A DNA stretch of 64,000 nt, taken from contig CALQQB010000014.1 in assembly GCA_943332615.1 (NCBI GenBank), positions 1 to 64,000 of the forward strand, given 5' to 3'. Made by a program: the position numbers and the translations under genes. Shown piece after piece: positions 43,319 through 52,480 of the stretch; position 1 is the first letter of the stretch; each line of letters starts with the position of its first letter. The notes under the pieces were generated by a model. The model did not search any database and was not told where the DNA came from. It saw nothing but the letters and a program-made list of their open reading frames with translations. The DNA comes from Phenylobacterium deserti (GTDB taxonomy: Bacteria; Pseudomonadota; Alphaproteobacteria; Caulobacterales; Caulobacteraceae).

Positions 43319-43454
43319 CGATTGTCGACTGAGCGCGGCGTGCTGCGAACGGGAGGCCACGTCTACTGGCCGCGCTCCCCTGACCCTTCCATAGCCTAGG
43401 TGCGGCGGGCTGCAAGCCATTGACAGTGATCGGGCGAGGCGGTCCAAGGCGCCC

Positions 43455-44612
43455 ATGACGGCGCAGGTCCCCATCACGGCGGGAATTGAGACTGGCGGCG
43501 GCGCCTGGCGCTTTCCGGCCGACCGTCCGCTGCCGCTTGATTCGGGGGCCACGCTCTGCCCCCTGGAGATCGCCTACAAGACCTACGGGACCCTGAACGC
43601 GACCCGCAGCAACGCCATCCTGGTCTGCCACGCCCTGACCGGCGACCAGCACCTGGCCTCCGCCCACCCGATCACCGGCAAGCCCGGCTGGTGGGATCTC
43701 TACGTCGGGCCCGGCCGGCCGCTGGACCCCGAGCGGCATTTCATCATCTGCACCAATGTGGTCGGCGGCTGCATGGGCACCACCGGCCCCGCCTCCCTCG
43801 ATCCCGCCACGGGTGAGGCCTATGGCCTGAAGTTCCCGGTCATCACCATCGGCGACATGGTCCGCGCCCAGGCCATGCTGATCGAGGCACTGGGCATCCC
43901 GACCCTGTTCGCCGTCGTCGGCGGCTCCATGGGCGGCATGCAGGCCCTGCAGTGGGCGGCGGACTACCCGGAGAAGCTGTTCAGCGTCGTCTGCATCGGC
44001 GCCGCCGCGCGCCACTCGGCCCAGAACATCGCCTTCCACGAGGTCGGCCGCCAGGCGATCATGGCCGACCCCAACTGGTGCGGCGGCGCCTATCTCAAGG
44101 GCGGCGTCCGTCCGGAAAAGGGCCTGGCCGTCGCCCGCATGGCCGCCCACATCACCTATCTGTCGGAAGCCGCCCTGCAGCGGAAGTTCGGCCGCGAACT
44201 GCAGCGCGACGGCCTGTCCTGGGGCTTCGACGCTGACTTCCAGGTGGAAAGCTACCTGCGCCACCAGGGGGCCAGTTTCGTCGATCGCTTCGACGCCAAT
44301 TCCTACCTCTACATCACCCGCGCGCTGGATTACTTCGACCTGGCCGCGCAGCATGGCGGGGTGCTGGCTGAAGCCTTCGTGAAGGCGCGCAACGTCAAGT
44401 TCTGCGTGCTCAGCTTCTCCTCCGACTGGCTCTATCCGACGATCGAGAGCCGCGACATCGTCCGCGCGCTGAACGGCGCCGGCTGCCGCGCCAGTTTCGC
44501 CGAGATCCAGACCGACAAGGGCCATGACGCCTTCTTCCTGGAAGAGCCGCTGTTGCAGCAGACGCTGAGCGGCTTCATGGCGGCCCAGGCCCAGGCCCGG
44601 GGTCTGGCGTGA
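43455..44612 (+). CDS. metX: Homoserine O-acetyltransferase (MetX)
   Basis: The 385-residue alpha/beta hydrolase acylates homoserine in methionine synthesis. Motifs are [41 protein letters not shown] (nucleophile Ser), SDWLYP (Asp) and [11 protein letters not shown] (His). The length fits MetX. It starts 18 bp after a G-rich stretch and overlaps metW as GTGA. I looked for a SAM-II riboswitch in 43319-43454 and saw no convincing match. It feeds homocysteine formation for the metH genes at 54-58 kb. Confidence 0.95.
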   Translation: MTAQVPITAGIETGGGAWRFPADRPLPLDSGATLCPLEIAYKTYGTLNATRSNAILVCHALTGDQHLASAHPITGKPGWWDLYVGPGRPLDPERHFIICTNVVGGCMGTTGPASLDPATGEAYGLKFPVITIGDMVRAQAMLIEALGIPTLFAVVGGSMGGMQALQWAADYPEKLFSVVCIGAAARHSAQNIAFHEVGRQAIMADPNWCGGAYLKGGVRPEKGLAVARMAAHITYLSEAALQRKFGRELQRDGLSWGFDADFQVESYLRHQGASFVDRFDANSYLYITRALDYFDLAAQHGGVLAEAFVKARNVKFCVLSFSSDWLYPTIESRDIVRALNGAGCRASFAEIQTDKGHDAFFLEEPLLQQTLSGFMAAQAQARGLA

Positions 44613-45265
44613 CGACCACCATCCGTGAGGACTTCGCCGAGATCCTGAAGCTCGTGCGGCCCAGCGCGCGGGTGTTGGACGTCGGCTGTGGCGAGGGCGA
44701 ACTGCTGGAGCTGCTGACCCGCGAAAAGGGCGTCGACGGCCAGGGCCTGGAGATCAGCCCCGAGGGCGTCGCCGCCTGCCTGGGCCGTGGGCTGGCCGTC
44801 GTCCAGGGCGACGGCGACCGCGACCTCGACCACTTCCCCACCCAGGCCTTCGACTACGCGATCCTGAGCAAGACCCTGCAACAGATGCGCGAGCCCAAAC
44901 ACGTGCTCTCCGAACTGCTGCGCATCGCCGGCCAGGCCGTGGTGTCAGTGCCGAACTTCGGCCACTGGAAGGTCCGCTGGGCCCTGCTCAGCCGCGGCCG
45001 CATGCCCGAGACCGGCGCCCTGCCCGAGCCCTGGTACTCCACCCCCAACATCCACCTCTGCACGCTCCGCGACTTCGTCAGCCTCTGCGACGCGCTCGAC
45101 CTGCGCATCGACGCCTGCGCCTCCCTGGCCGAAGGCCGCTCCGCCCGCCCCATTGACCCCCGCCAGCCCCTCGAGAACTGGCGCGCCGAGACCGCGCTCT
45201 TCCTGCTGAGCCGCAAGGCGGAGCCGCAGCCTGCGGCGGCAGCGCGCGGGGGGTTGTTCGAGTAG
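44609..45265 (+). CDS. metW: Methionine biosynthesis protein MetW
   Basis: The 218-residue class I methyltransferase-like protein has [32 protein letters not shown] and the MetW block [15 protein letters not shown], followed by [20 protein letters not shown]. MetW partners MetX and is needed for its activity in related bacteria. GTG at 44609 overlaps the metX stop, showing translational coupling. The last 20 residues are Ala/Gly-rich and variable. Confidence 0.94.
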   Translation: MTTTIREDFAEILKLVRPSARVLDVGCGEGELLELLTREKGVDGQGLEISPEGVAACLGRGLAVVQGDGDRDLDHFPTQAFDYAILSKTLQQMREPKHVLSELLRIAGQAVVSVPNFGHWKVRWALLSRGRMPETGALPEPWYSTPNIHLCTLRDFVSLCDALDLRIDACASLAEGRSARPIDPRQPLENWRAETALFLLSRKAEPQPAAAARGGLFE

Positions 45266-45400
45266 ACCCCCGGACTTTTCCGAATTGGCCCGTGCAGATG
45301 CGTTCCTGGCTCCCTACGTTAGCGGCGTGAACGAAGTGACCGTCTGCCACGATGCGGGGCGCCCGCCATCCCGCCGCGCGACTGCCGCGCGCGGGCCGGC

Positions 45401-45895
45401 ATGAGGCCGCGCCCCGATCCTATCGGCCCGGGCCAGGAGAGCGTCTGGTCCTATCCCAGGCCCGCCGTCGCCGAGCCCAGTCCGGCCCGTATCGTCATTG
45501 CCCATCGCGGCGTCATCGTCGCTGACACCCGCGCGAGCGTCCGGACGCTCGAGACCAGCCACCCGCCCAGCTACTACATCCCGCGCGCCGACATCGCCCC
45601 GGGCGTCCTGCGCCGGGCCGCGGGCAGTTCGTTCTGCGAATGGAAGGGCGCGGCGAGCTACTGGGACGTGGTGATCGGTGATCTCGTCCTGCCCGGCGTC
45701 GGCTGGAGCTACGCCAATCCCAGTCCCGGCTTTGCGAGTCTGCGCGACCATATCGCTTTCTACGCAGCGCCCTTCGATCGCTGCAGCGTCGACGGTGAAA
45801 CGGTCACCCCCCAGCCCGGCGACTTCTACGGCGGCTGGATCACGCGCACCCTCGCGGGCCCCTTCAAGGGCATTCCCGGCAGTCGCGGCTGGTGA
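45401..45895 (+). CDS. DUF427 domain protein
   Basis: The 164-residue product has ETSHPPSYYIPRADIAPGVL, SSFCEWKGAASYWDV and the C-terminal FYGGWITRTLAGPFKG, which are the DUF427 signature. The family forms small beta-barrels of unknown role. It follows metW by 135 bp of noncoding DNA in which I see no gene. It ends 3 bp before the frameshifted kinase gene and may have been in an operon with it. Confidence 0.85.
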   Translation: MRPRPDPIGPGQESVWSYPRPAVAEPSPARIVIAHRGVIVADTRASVRTLETSHPPSYYIPRADIAPGVLRRAAGSSFCEWKGAASYWDVVIGDLVLPGVGWSYANPSPGFASLRDHIAFYAAPFDRCSVDGETVTPQPGDFYGGWITRTLAGPFKGIPGSRGW

Positions 45896-45898
45896 GCG

Positions 45899-47232
45899 TT
45901 GGGAGACGATCCGCCCCCTGACCGCCAGGCGCCGAAGGCGCGCGCCATTCCGAACGGCCGGCTGTCGCGCTTCGGACACTTCGGGCGGCTGGCCGGCGGG
46001 GTCGCGGGCGGCATGCTGGTGGAAGGCGCCCGCCGGCTGGCCGAGGGGCAGCGACCGCGCATGAGCGACATGCTGCTGACGCCCGGCAACGTCCTGCGCG
46101 TCGCCGAGCGCCTCTCGCACCTGCGGGGCGCCGCGATGAAGCTTGGCCAGATGATCTCGCTGGATGCCGGCGACCTGTTGCCCCCCGAGCTCACCGAGAT
46201 CCTGGCGCGGCTGCGCCAGGATGCGCACCGCATGCCCCCCGCCAGCTGGAGCAGACCCTGGCCGCCAATTGGGGCAAGGACTGGCGGACACGGTTCGCGT
46301 GGTTCGACGCCACGCCGATCGCGGCGGCCTCGATCGGCCAGATGCACCGCGCCCGGACCCGCGATGGGCGCGATCTTGCGATCAAGGTCCAGTATCCGGG
46401 CGTGCGCGAGAGCATCGACGCGGACGTCGACAATGTGGCGACCCTGCTTCGGCTCTCCGGCGTCTTGCCGCGTGAACTCGACATCGCGCCCCTGCTCGTG
46501 GCCGCCAAGACGCAGCTCCGCGAGGAGGCAGACTATGTCCGGGAAGGCGAGCAGATGGCGCGCTTCGGCCGGTTGCTCGCAGACGCCGCCGACTATGTTG
46601 TTCCGACGCTCGACCCTGAATTCACCACGGGTCAGGTGCTCGCGATGAGCTTTGTCGAGGGCCATCCGATCGAGAGCCTGGTCGAGGCGCCGCAAGGCAC
46701 GCGCGACGCGGCGATGCGCGCGCTGATCTCGCTGGTGTTGCGCGAGCTCTTCGAATTCGGGGTGATGCAGACCGACCCGAACTTCGGCAATTATCGCTAT
46801 CAGCCTGACACAGGGCGGCTGGCGCTGCTGGATTTCGGCGCCGCCCGGCCGGTGCCCGCAGACACCTCCGCCGGCTATCTGCAAGTCCTCAGAGCGATGA
46901 TCGGCGGCGACCGCGACCGCGCGAGGGAGGCGACCCTGGCGGCCGGCTTCGTGGGCCCGGGCGCCATCGCGCGCCATGGCGCGAGCATTGACCGGATGAT
47001 CGACGTCGTGATCGGCAAGCTGCGGGGTCCAGGCGCTTTTGACTTCGGCGATCGCGGTTTCGTCGGCGTGCTGCGTGAGCAGGGCCTGGACATCGCCGCC
47101 GATCGTGGAGCCTGGCACATCCCGCCGGCGGACATCCTGTTCGTGCAACGCAAGATCAGTGGCGCAGCCCTGCTCGCCGCCCGTCTGAAGGCGCGCGTGG
47201 ACGTGCATGCGATGCTCGACCCCTATTTGTGA
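45899..47232 (+). pseudogene. ABC1/UbiB (AarF) kinase family protein, single-base frameshift
   Basis: Frame 1 (TTG 45899) gives SRFGHFGRLAGGVAGGML and AAMKLGQMISLDAGDLLPPE, the KxGQ motif, up to HRMPPA near 46235. The rest continues in another frame as QLEQTLAANWGKDWRTRF, IAAASIGQMHRA, LAIKVQYPGV, EADYVREGEQ and LLDFGAARP. One missing base, most simply a C in the C-rich stretch at 46225-46236 (CCCCCCGCC before AGCTGG), would restore one protein of about 445 residues. All other kinase motifs are intact, so the break is recent or a sequencing artefact. Such kinases support ubiquinone synthesis. Confidence 0.8.
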
Positions 47233-47386
47233 ACTTCGGGACGGGCTTTGCTCCGGCCTGGGCGGCTCAAGCCGGTGGGCATCGTGGCAACCTGCTCAAG
47301 GCAGCGGCGTCGCCAGGCGTGACCCTGTCGGTTCGCGCCACGCCCTCCAGCGCTTGCAGACGAACGTCGCCGGCGCGTCCGGCGAA

Positions 47387-47731
47387 CTACCCTGCGATCG
47401 CGTCGGCGTCCTGTTCGCCGGTCCGGATCCGCAGCGCGCTCTCCAGGTCCAGCACGAAGACCTTGCCGTCGCCGATCTTGTTGGTGTTGGCGCTGGTCTT
47501 GATGGCCTCGATCACGGCGGCTGCGATGTCGTCGGGGACGGCGATCTCCAGCTTCACCTTGGGCAGCAGCTTCACCTCATATTCTGCGCCGCGGTAGACC
47601 TCGGTCTTGCCGCGCTGGCGGCCGTAGCCGCGCACCTCGGTGACGGTGAGGCCCGAGGCGCCGGCCTCGGTGACCGCGTCCAGCACCGCGTCGAGACGGC
47701 TGGGCTTGATGACCGCGATGATCATTTTCAT
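47387..47731 (-). CDS. P-II nitrogen regulatory protein (GlnB/GlnK type)
   Basis: The 114-residue product begins MKMIIAVIKPSRLDAVLDAV. The T-loop is GRQRGKTEVYRGAEYEVKLL, with the uridylylation Tyr at about position 51. KVFVLDLESALRIRTGE is the C-terminal strand. It is longer than Escherichia coli GlnB by two residues. No amtB or glnA lies next to it: the neighbours are a convergent kinase pseudogene and a methyltransferase. It is therefore a stand-alone nitrogen sensor here. Confidence 0.94.
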   Translation of the reverse strand: MKMIIAVIKPSRLDAVLDAVTEAGASGLTVTEVRGYGRQRGKTEVYRGAEYEVKLLPKVKLEIAVPDDIAAAVIEAIKTSANTNKIGDGKVFVLDLESALRIRTGEQDADAIAG

Positions 47732-47770
47732 GACGTGGGCGCCCTCCCGGCGCGATTCCGTGGGCGACAG

Positions 47771-48565
47771 CTAAGACCTTCGCCGCCGCGAAGCCAAGGG
47801 GCCTCGCGGGAGGCGGCCTCGCAGGGCCGGCCCCCGGGACACCGGCGCCGCCCCGGGCAGAGGCGCCAGCACCGGCCGGGCGACGCGCACCCGCGCCCGC
47901 TCACCGCGCGGCTTCACCGCGAAGGTCTGCTTGGTCGCCTCCATCATCAGCAGGCCCGCGAAGGCCGGCCACAGCCGCGAGCCCACCGCCTCGAACCCGT
48001 CGGCCCAGCCCGCCATCCAGCCGACCGGGGGCACATAGAGCGCCCGCGTCCAGCCCGACGGCTCCAGCTCGGCCTCGCGCATCAGCTCGCCGAGCTGGCT
48101 GCGGGTATAGGGCCGACCGTGGCCATAGGGCGTGCGCTCGGTGTTGGCCCAGAGGCCATTGCGCGACGCCACCGTGATGATCGCCCGGCCCGATGGCGCC
48201 AGCACCCGCCACACCTCGCGCAGCAGGCCCACCGGGTCGGCGCTCTCCTCCAGGCCGTGGACCATCAGCACCCGGTCGAACAGGGCGTTGGGAAACGGCA
48301 GGCTGTCCTCGGGCGTCAGCGCCGTCAGGTTGGCGGCGCCGGCCGGCCACACCTCCACCCCCTGCTGTGCCGGCATCCCCGCCACGACGCGGCGCGCGCG
48401 GTCGCGGAACGGGCCGATGAAAGGGGTGGCATAGCCCAGGGCCAGCACGTCCAGGCCATGGGCGTCGTCCCAGGCCTCCAGCAGCTTGCGCTCCACCATG
48501 GCGCGCGCCGCCCGCCCCAGCTCGGAGGCGTAGAACTGGCGGAGCTCCAAGACGTCGCGGCGCAT
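47771..48565 (-). CDS. Class I SAM methyltransferase
   Basis: The 264-residue product has DVLALGYATPFIGPF as a degenerate SAM loop, LPFPNALFDRVLMVHGLEES and LAPSGRAIITVASRNG, typical of the Methyltransf_11 group. A second half (GLWANTERTPYGHGRPYTRS) and a Pro/Arg tail complete it. The first glycine-rich motif (LGYATP) departs from the usual GxGxG. It is divergent from gloB, with 74 bp between starts. The substrate is unknown. Confidence 0.8.
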   Translation of the reverse strand: MRRDVLELRQFYASELGRAARAMVERKLLEAWDDAHGLDVLALGYATPFIGPFRDRARRVVAGMPAQQGVEVWPAGAANLTALTPEDSLPFPNALFDRVLMVHGLEESADPVGLLREVWRVLAPSGRAIITVASRNGLWANTERTPYGHGRPYTRSQLGELMREAELEPSGWTRALYVPPVGWMAGWADGFEAVGSRLWPAFAGLLMMEATKQTFAVKPRGERARVRVARPVLAPLPGAAPVSRGPALRGRLPRGPLASRRRRS

Positions 48566-48639
48566 GATCCAATGGCTAGGCTCGACGCCGCGTCGCGACC
48601 AGCCTAAATCGCTATCCGCTGTACGTCCGGAGACCCACC

Positions 48640-49401
48640 ATGCCGCTGAGCGTCCACCAGTTCGCCTGCCTCTCCGACAACTACGGCTTCCTCATCCGCG
48701 ACGAGGCCAGCGGCAAGACCGCCTGCATCGACACCCCGGATTCGGGGGCGATCCTGCGCGAGCTGGACGACCTGGGCTGGGATCTGGACCTGATCCTCAA
48801 CACCCACTGGCACCCCGACCACGCCGGCGGCAACGCCGACATCAAGCTGATGACCGGCTGCACCATCGTGGGCCCGCCGGAGGTGACCCGCGTCGGCCCG
48901 CTCGACCGCGAGGTGGGCGGCGGCGACACTGTCCAGCTCGGCGAGACCACCTTCCAGGTGATCGAGAGCGGCGGCCATACCCTGGGCCACATCGCCTACT
49001 TCGACCCGGCCGACCAGGTGGCGTTTGTTGGGGATACGCTGTTCGCCCTGGGCTGCGGGCGGCTGTTCGAGGGCACGCCGGAACAGATGTGGAGCAGCCT
49101 GCAGCGCCTGGCCGCCCTGCCCGACTACACCCGCGTCTACTGCGCCCACGAATACACCGCCTCCAACGCCCGCTTCGCGCTCAGCGTCGATGACAGCGCC
49201 CCGCTGAAGGCCCGCGCCGAGGCGGTGTTCGCCGCCCGCGAACGCGGCGAGTGGACCGTGCCCACCACCATCGGCCTGGAGAAGGCCACCAACCCGTTCC
49301 TGCGCGCCCCGGCCCTGGCGGCCAAGGTCGGCGCGGCCGGCGAACCGGACTTCAAGGCCTTCGCCGCCGTCCGCGCCGCCAAGGACGCATTCCGGGGGTA
49401 G
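48640..49401 (+). CDS. gloB: Hydroxyacylglutathione hydrolase (glyoxalase II)
   Basis: The 253-residue metallo-beta-lactamase fold protein has the binuclear metal motif THWHPDHAGGN, SGGHTLGHIAYFDPA, FVGDTLFALGCGRLFEGT and YCAHEYTASNARFAL, all diagnostic of glyoxalase II. It hydrolyses lactoylglutathione made from methylglyoxal. The length matches the family. ATG at 48640 has CCGGAGA upstream. Confidence 0.94.
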   Translation: MPLSVHQFACLSDNYGFLIRDEASGKTACIDTPDSGAILRELDDLGWDLDLILNTHWHPDHAGGNADIKLMTGCTIVGPPEVTRVGPLDREVGGGDTVQLGETTFQVIESGGHTLGHIAYFDPADQVAFVGDTLFALGCGRLFEGTPEQMWSSLQRLAALPDYTRVYCAHEYTASNARFALSVDDSAPLKARAEAVFAARERGEWTVPTTIGLEKATNPFLRAPALAAKVGAAGEPDFKAFAAVRAAKDAFRG

Positions 49402-49405
49402 CGCC

Positions 49406-50164
49406 CTACTTCGCCCCGGCGGCTGTGATGATCCGCTTCGACGAGGGCCGGCCGGCCAGCCCCTGCGCTGGCGACACCACGATGCGCAGGACGTTGTCCT
49501 TCAGCATCGCCGCCGGCTTCTTGCCTTCCTCGAACAGCACCAGGCTGAACCGCCCCACGGGCCGGCCGCCGGCCTTCTCGGCCAGCCGGAACAGCGCCAG
49601 GGTCACCACTACCGCGGCGTCGCCCATGAGGGCGGCCGACGCCGGCGAGGCCTCGGCCTGGAAGGCGATCGCATGGCGGGCCGCCCGGCCGGAGCGGAAG
49701 CTGGCCTGCAGCATCCGGTCGGCCAGCGCCTGCGGGCTCATGGGCGACAGCCTCAGCGGGGCGCCAGCGCCGGCCATCGACACCGCCTCGCCCATCGGCC
49801 GCTCGTCGGTGAACAGGGTGAAGCCGCCCAGCCGCGTGGCCCGCAACACCGGCTCGCCCAGGTCGTTCTTGTAGATCACGTCCCCGCGCGGGGCCGGGCT
49901 GGGCAGCAACACCCAAACCTCGGGGCTGTCCTCGAACTTCAGCATCGGGACCGTCTGGGTGCGGTCGAGGGTGAAGACACGGCCTGCCTCGGAGACGTAG
50001 CGGGCCAGCGGGGCGCCCGCCTGTTCGCCGCCCCGGTTCTTGAACAGACCGTCCCGCAGCTTGTCGGTGACGCCGGCGTTGGCGGGCGCACCCAGGCCCA
50101 GGGCAACGACGCACAGCAGCGCCGCGCTCCAGCCTCGTCTCGACGCGGTCAACCTGCCCATCAT
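49406..50164 (-). CDS. Exported protein of unknown function
   Basis: The product has 252 residues from ATG 50164; the adjacent ATG 50161 is equally possible. It starts with a signal peptide (SAALLCVVALGLGAPANA, cleavage before GVTDK). The mature part is beta-rich and includes LARYVSEAGRVFTLDRTQT, VWVLLPSPAPRGDVIYKND and ALFRLAEKAGGRPVGRFSLV. I do not recognise a family. It is convergent with gloB, 4 bp apart. Confidence 0.72.
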   Translation of the reverse strand: MMGRLTASRRGWSAALLCVVALGLGAPANAGVTDKLRDGLFKNRGGEQAGAPLARYVSEAGRVFTLDRTQTVPMLKFEDSPEVWVLLPSPAPRGDVIYKNDLGEPVLRATRLGGFTLFTDERPMGEAVSMAGAGAPLRLSPMSPQALADRMLQASFRSGRAARHAIAFQAEASPASAALMGDAAVVVTLALFRLAEKAGGRPVGRFSLVLFEEGKKPAAMLKDNVLRIVVSPAQGLAGRPSSKRIITAAGAK

Positions 50165-50253
50165 GCCGGACGAGCAGATGCTCCCTGATCGGGGCGATTC
50201 TTGGACTGCGCGATGGCGCCGCGGTCGCAAGCTCTGCGAACCTGCGTCTTCAG

Positions 50254-50295
50254 CCGACCCAAGGCCTCTACCCGACCCAAGGCCTCTACCCGACC
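50254..50295. repeat. 18-bp tandem repeat, 2.3 copies, at the 3' end of phaB
   Basis: The unit CCGACCCAAGGCCTCTAC occurs at 50254-50271 and 50272-50289, followed by a partial CCGACC. The phaB stop codon (50286-50288) falls inside the second copy, so a change in copy number could alter the last codons or the distance to any terminator. Confidence 0.85.
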
Positions 50296-51011
50296 AGGTA
50301 TTGGCCGCCGTTCAATGAGAGCGTGGTGCCTGTCACATAGGCCGCCCGTTCGCCGGCCAGGAACGACACCGTGTCGGCGATCTCCTCGCCGCTGCCGAGG
50401 CGCCCGGCCGGAATCTGGGCGATGATGCCTTCCAGCACCTTGGCCGGCACCGCCTGCACCATCTCGGTGTCGATGTAGCCGGGGGCCACGCAGTTCACGG
50501 TGACGCCCTTCTTGGCGTTCTCCAGCGCCAGCGCCTTGGTGAAGCCGATCACGCCGGCCTTGGCGGCGGAATAGTTCGTCTGCCCGACCTGACCCTTCTG
50601 GCCGTTGATCGAGGAGATGTTGATGATCCGGCCCCACTCACGCTCGCGCATGCCCTCGATAACCTGGCGGGTCATGTTGAACAGCGAGTCCATGTTGACG
50701 CGGATCACCTCGCCCCACTGCTCGGGGCTCATCCGATGGAAGACGCCGTCGCGGGTGATGCCGGCGTTGTTGACCAGGATATCGATCGGGCCGAGTTCGG
50801 CGGCCACGGCGTCGGCGGCGGCCTTGCAGTCGGCGAAGTTCCCGACGTTGCCCTTGACCACCATGATGCCCAGGGTCTTGGCGCACTCGGCGGCGGCCTC
50901 GTCGTTACCGGAGTAGCCAGCGGCCACTTTTATCCCGTCGGCCTTCAGCCGCTCCGCGATCGCTCGACCGATGCCCCGGGTGCCCCCGGTGACAAGCGCT
51001 ACCCTCGCCAT
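50286..51011 (-). CDS. phaB: Acetoacetyl-CoA reductase (NADPH)
   Basis: The 241-residue SDR reduces acetoacetyl-CoA to 3-hydroxybutyryl-CoA for polyhydroxyalkanoate. Motifs are VALVTGGTRGIGRAIAERL, ILVNNAGITRDGVFHRM, IINISSINGQKGQVGQTNY (catalytic Ser, Gln-rich CoA site, Tyr) and SAAKAGVIGF. This is the canonical PhaB order and length. ATG at 51011 is used; the frame is open further upstream but without homology. It lies 116 bp downstream of phaA on the same strand. Confidence 0.94.
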   Translation of the reverse strand: MARVALVTGGTRGIGRAIAERLKADGIKVAAGYSGNDEAAAECAKTLGIMVVKGNVGNFADCKAAADAVAAELGPIDILVNNAGITRDGVFHRMSPEQWGEVIRVNMDSLFNMTRQVIEGMREREWGRIINISSINGQKGQVGQTNYSAAKAGVIGFTKALALENAKKGVTVNCVAPGYIDTEMVQAVPAKVLEGIIAQIPAGRLGSGEEIADTVSFLAGERAAYVTGTTLSLNGGQYLVG

Positions 51012-51050
51012 ACATTCACTCCCTAAGCCGCCGACGCCAGTTGATCCCCC

Positions 51051-51073
51051 GACCATTCCCGGCGGGAATGGTC
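51051..51073. repeat. Perfect 10-bp hairpin between phaA and phaB
   Basis: GACCATTCCC-GGC-GGGAATGGTC lies in the phaA-phaB spacer. No U-run follows on the minus strand, so it is more likely an mRNA processing or stability hairpin that sets relative expression than a terminator. A DNA operator is the alternative. Confidence 0.7.
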
Positions 51074-51127
51074 GAACACTTGCCTGCTATCTCGGGCAGC
51101 CAATGGCTCCCCGGGGCGGCTTGAGTA

Positions 51128-52303
51128 TCAGACCTTTTCCACACACATCGCGACACCCATGCCGCCGCCGACGCAAAGCGTGGCCAGGCCCTTCTTGGCG
51201 TCGGTGCGGGCCATCTCGTGGAGCAGGGTGGTCAGGATGCGGGCGCCGGACGCGCCGATCGGGTGGCCGATCGCGATGGCCCCGCCGTTGACGTTCACCT
51301 TCGCCGGGTCGAGGCCCAGTTCGCGCACGACGCACAGCGACTGCGCGGCGAAGGCCTCGTTCGATTCGATCAGGTCCAGGTCGGAAACCTTCCAGCCGGC
51401 CCGCTCCAGCGCCTTGCGGCTGGCGGGGATCGGGCCCGTACCCATGATTTCCGGATCGACCCCGGCGTTGGCCCACGAGGCGATCCGGGCCAGGGGCTTC
51501 AGGCCGCGCTTCTTGGCCTCGTCGGCGCTCATCAGCACCAGGGCCGCCGCCCCGTCGTTCAGGCCCGAGGCGTTGGCCGCAGTGACCGAGCCTTCCTTGT
51601 TGAAGGCCGGGCGCAGGGCGGCCATCACCGCATAGGTCGCGCCGTGGCGGATGTATTCGTCCTGATCGACCACCGTGTCGCCCTTGCGGCCCTTGATGGT
51701 CACCGGACAGATTTCATCGGCGAACTTGCCGGCCTTCTGGGCGGCCTCGGCGCGGTTCTGCGAGGTGACCGCGAAATTGTCCTGGTCCTCGCGGGTGATC
51801 TGCCACCGCGCGGCGATGTTCTCGGCCGTCTGGCCCATGTGATAGCCGTGGAAGGCGTCCCACAGGCCGTCCTTGATCATGGTGTCGACGAGGGCCAGAT
51901 CGCCCATCTTCTGGCCGCCGCGCAGCTGCTGGGCGTGCGGCGACTGGCTCATGCTTTCCTGGCCGCCGGCGATGACGATGTCGCAGGACCCGTCGGTGAT
52001 CTGCTGCGCCGCCAGCGCCACGGCCCGCAGGCCCGAGCCGCACAGCTGGTTCAGGCTCCAGGCCGGGCTTTCCACCGGGATGCCGGCGTTGACCGCCGCC
52101 TGCCGCGCCGGGCCCTGGCCCGCGCCGGCCTGCAGCACCTGGCCCATGATCACTTCATCGATTTCGGCGGCCGTGACCCCCGCCCGCTCGATAGCGGACA
52201 GGATGGCGATCTTTCCGAGTTCGTGGGCGGGCAGGCTGGCCAGCGCTCCGTTGAAGGACCCGACCGGCGTACGCACGGCGGAAACGATGACGACGTCGCT
52301 CAT
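51128..52303 (-). CDS. phaA: Acetyl-CoA acetyltransferase (beta-ketothiolase)
   Basis: The 391-residue thiolase condenses two acetyl-CoA. Active-site motifs are [19 protein letters not shown] (acyl-enzyme Cys near 89), [20 protein letters not shown] (His) and [11 protein letters not shown] (second Cys). [11 protein letters not shown] is also canonical. ATG at 52303 has GGAG upstream. It heads the phaA-phaB unit and is divergent from phaR. Confidence 0.95.
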   Translation of the reverse strand: MSDVVIVSAVRTPVGSFNGALASLPAHELGKIAILSAIERAGVTAAEIDEVIMGQVLQAGAGQGPARQAAVNAGIPVESPAWSLNQLCGSGLRAVALAAQQITDGSCDIVIAGGQESMSQSPHAQQLRGGQKMGDLALVDTMIKDGLWDAFHGYHMGQTAENIAARWQITREDQDNFAVTSQNRAEAAQKAGKFADEICPVTIKGRKGDTVVDQDEYIRHGATYAVMAALRPAFNKEGSVTAANASGLNDGAAALVLMSADEAKKRGLKPLARIASWANAGVDPEIMGTGPIPASRKALERAGWKVSDLDLIESNEAFAAQSLCVVRELGLDPAKVNVNGGAIAIGHPIGASGARILTTLLHEMARTDAKKGLATLCVGGGMGVAMCVEKV

Positions 52304-52375
52304 GAAGCGGCTCCTGCTCTAAACGGGCCCAATCCATCTTCTATCGGCTTGGCGTCAGGGCAGGGCAAGCCCGAG

Positions 52376-52389
52376 ATTGTGCAAACAAT
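52376..52389. promoter_or_regulatory. Candidate operator in the phaA-phaR divergent spacer
   Basis: ATTGT-GCAA-ACAAT is an inverted repeat with TGC-containing flanks, placed 73 bp from phaA and 92 bp from phaR. PhaR repressors bind TGC-rich sites upstream of pha genes in related bacteria. The match is suggestive only. Confidence 0.3.
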
Positions 52390-52480
52390 CCATGCCATTT
52401 GCTTATCCGCTCGCATCCGCGATACTGCGGTGCAGAAGAGGTTCGCGGCGTTGCGCGACGGGCCACACAAAGGATCAGGG

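Noticed and set aside
43319..43454. SAM-II-type riboswitch upstream of metX
   Set aside because: No recognisable pseudoknot core; the only hairpin is on the phosphatase side.
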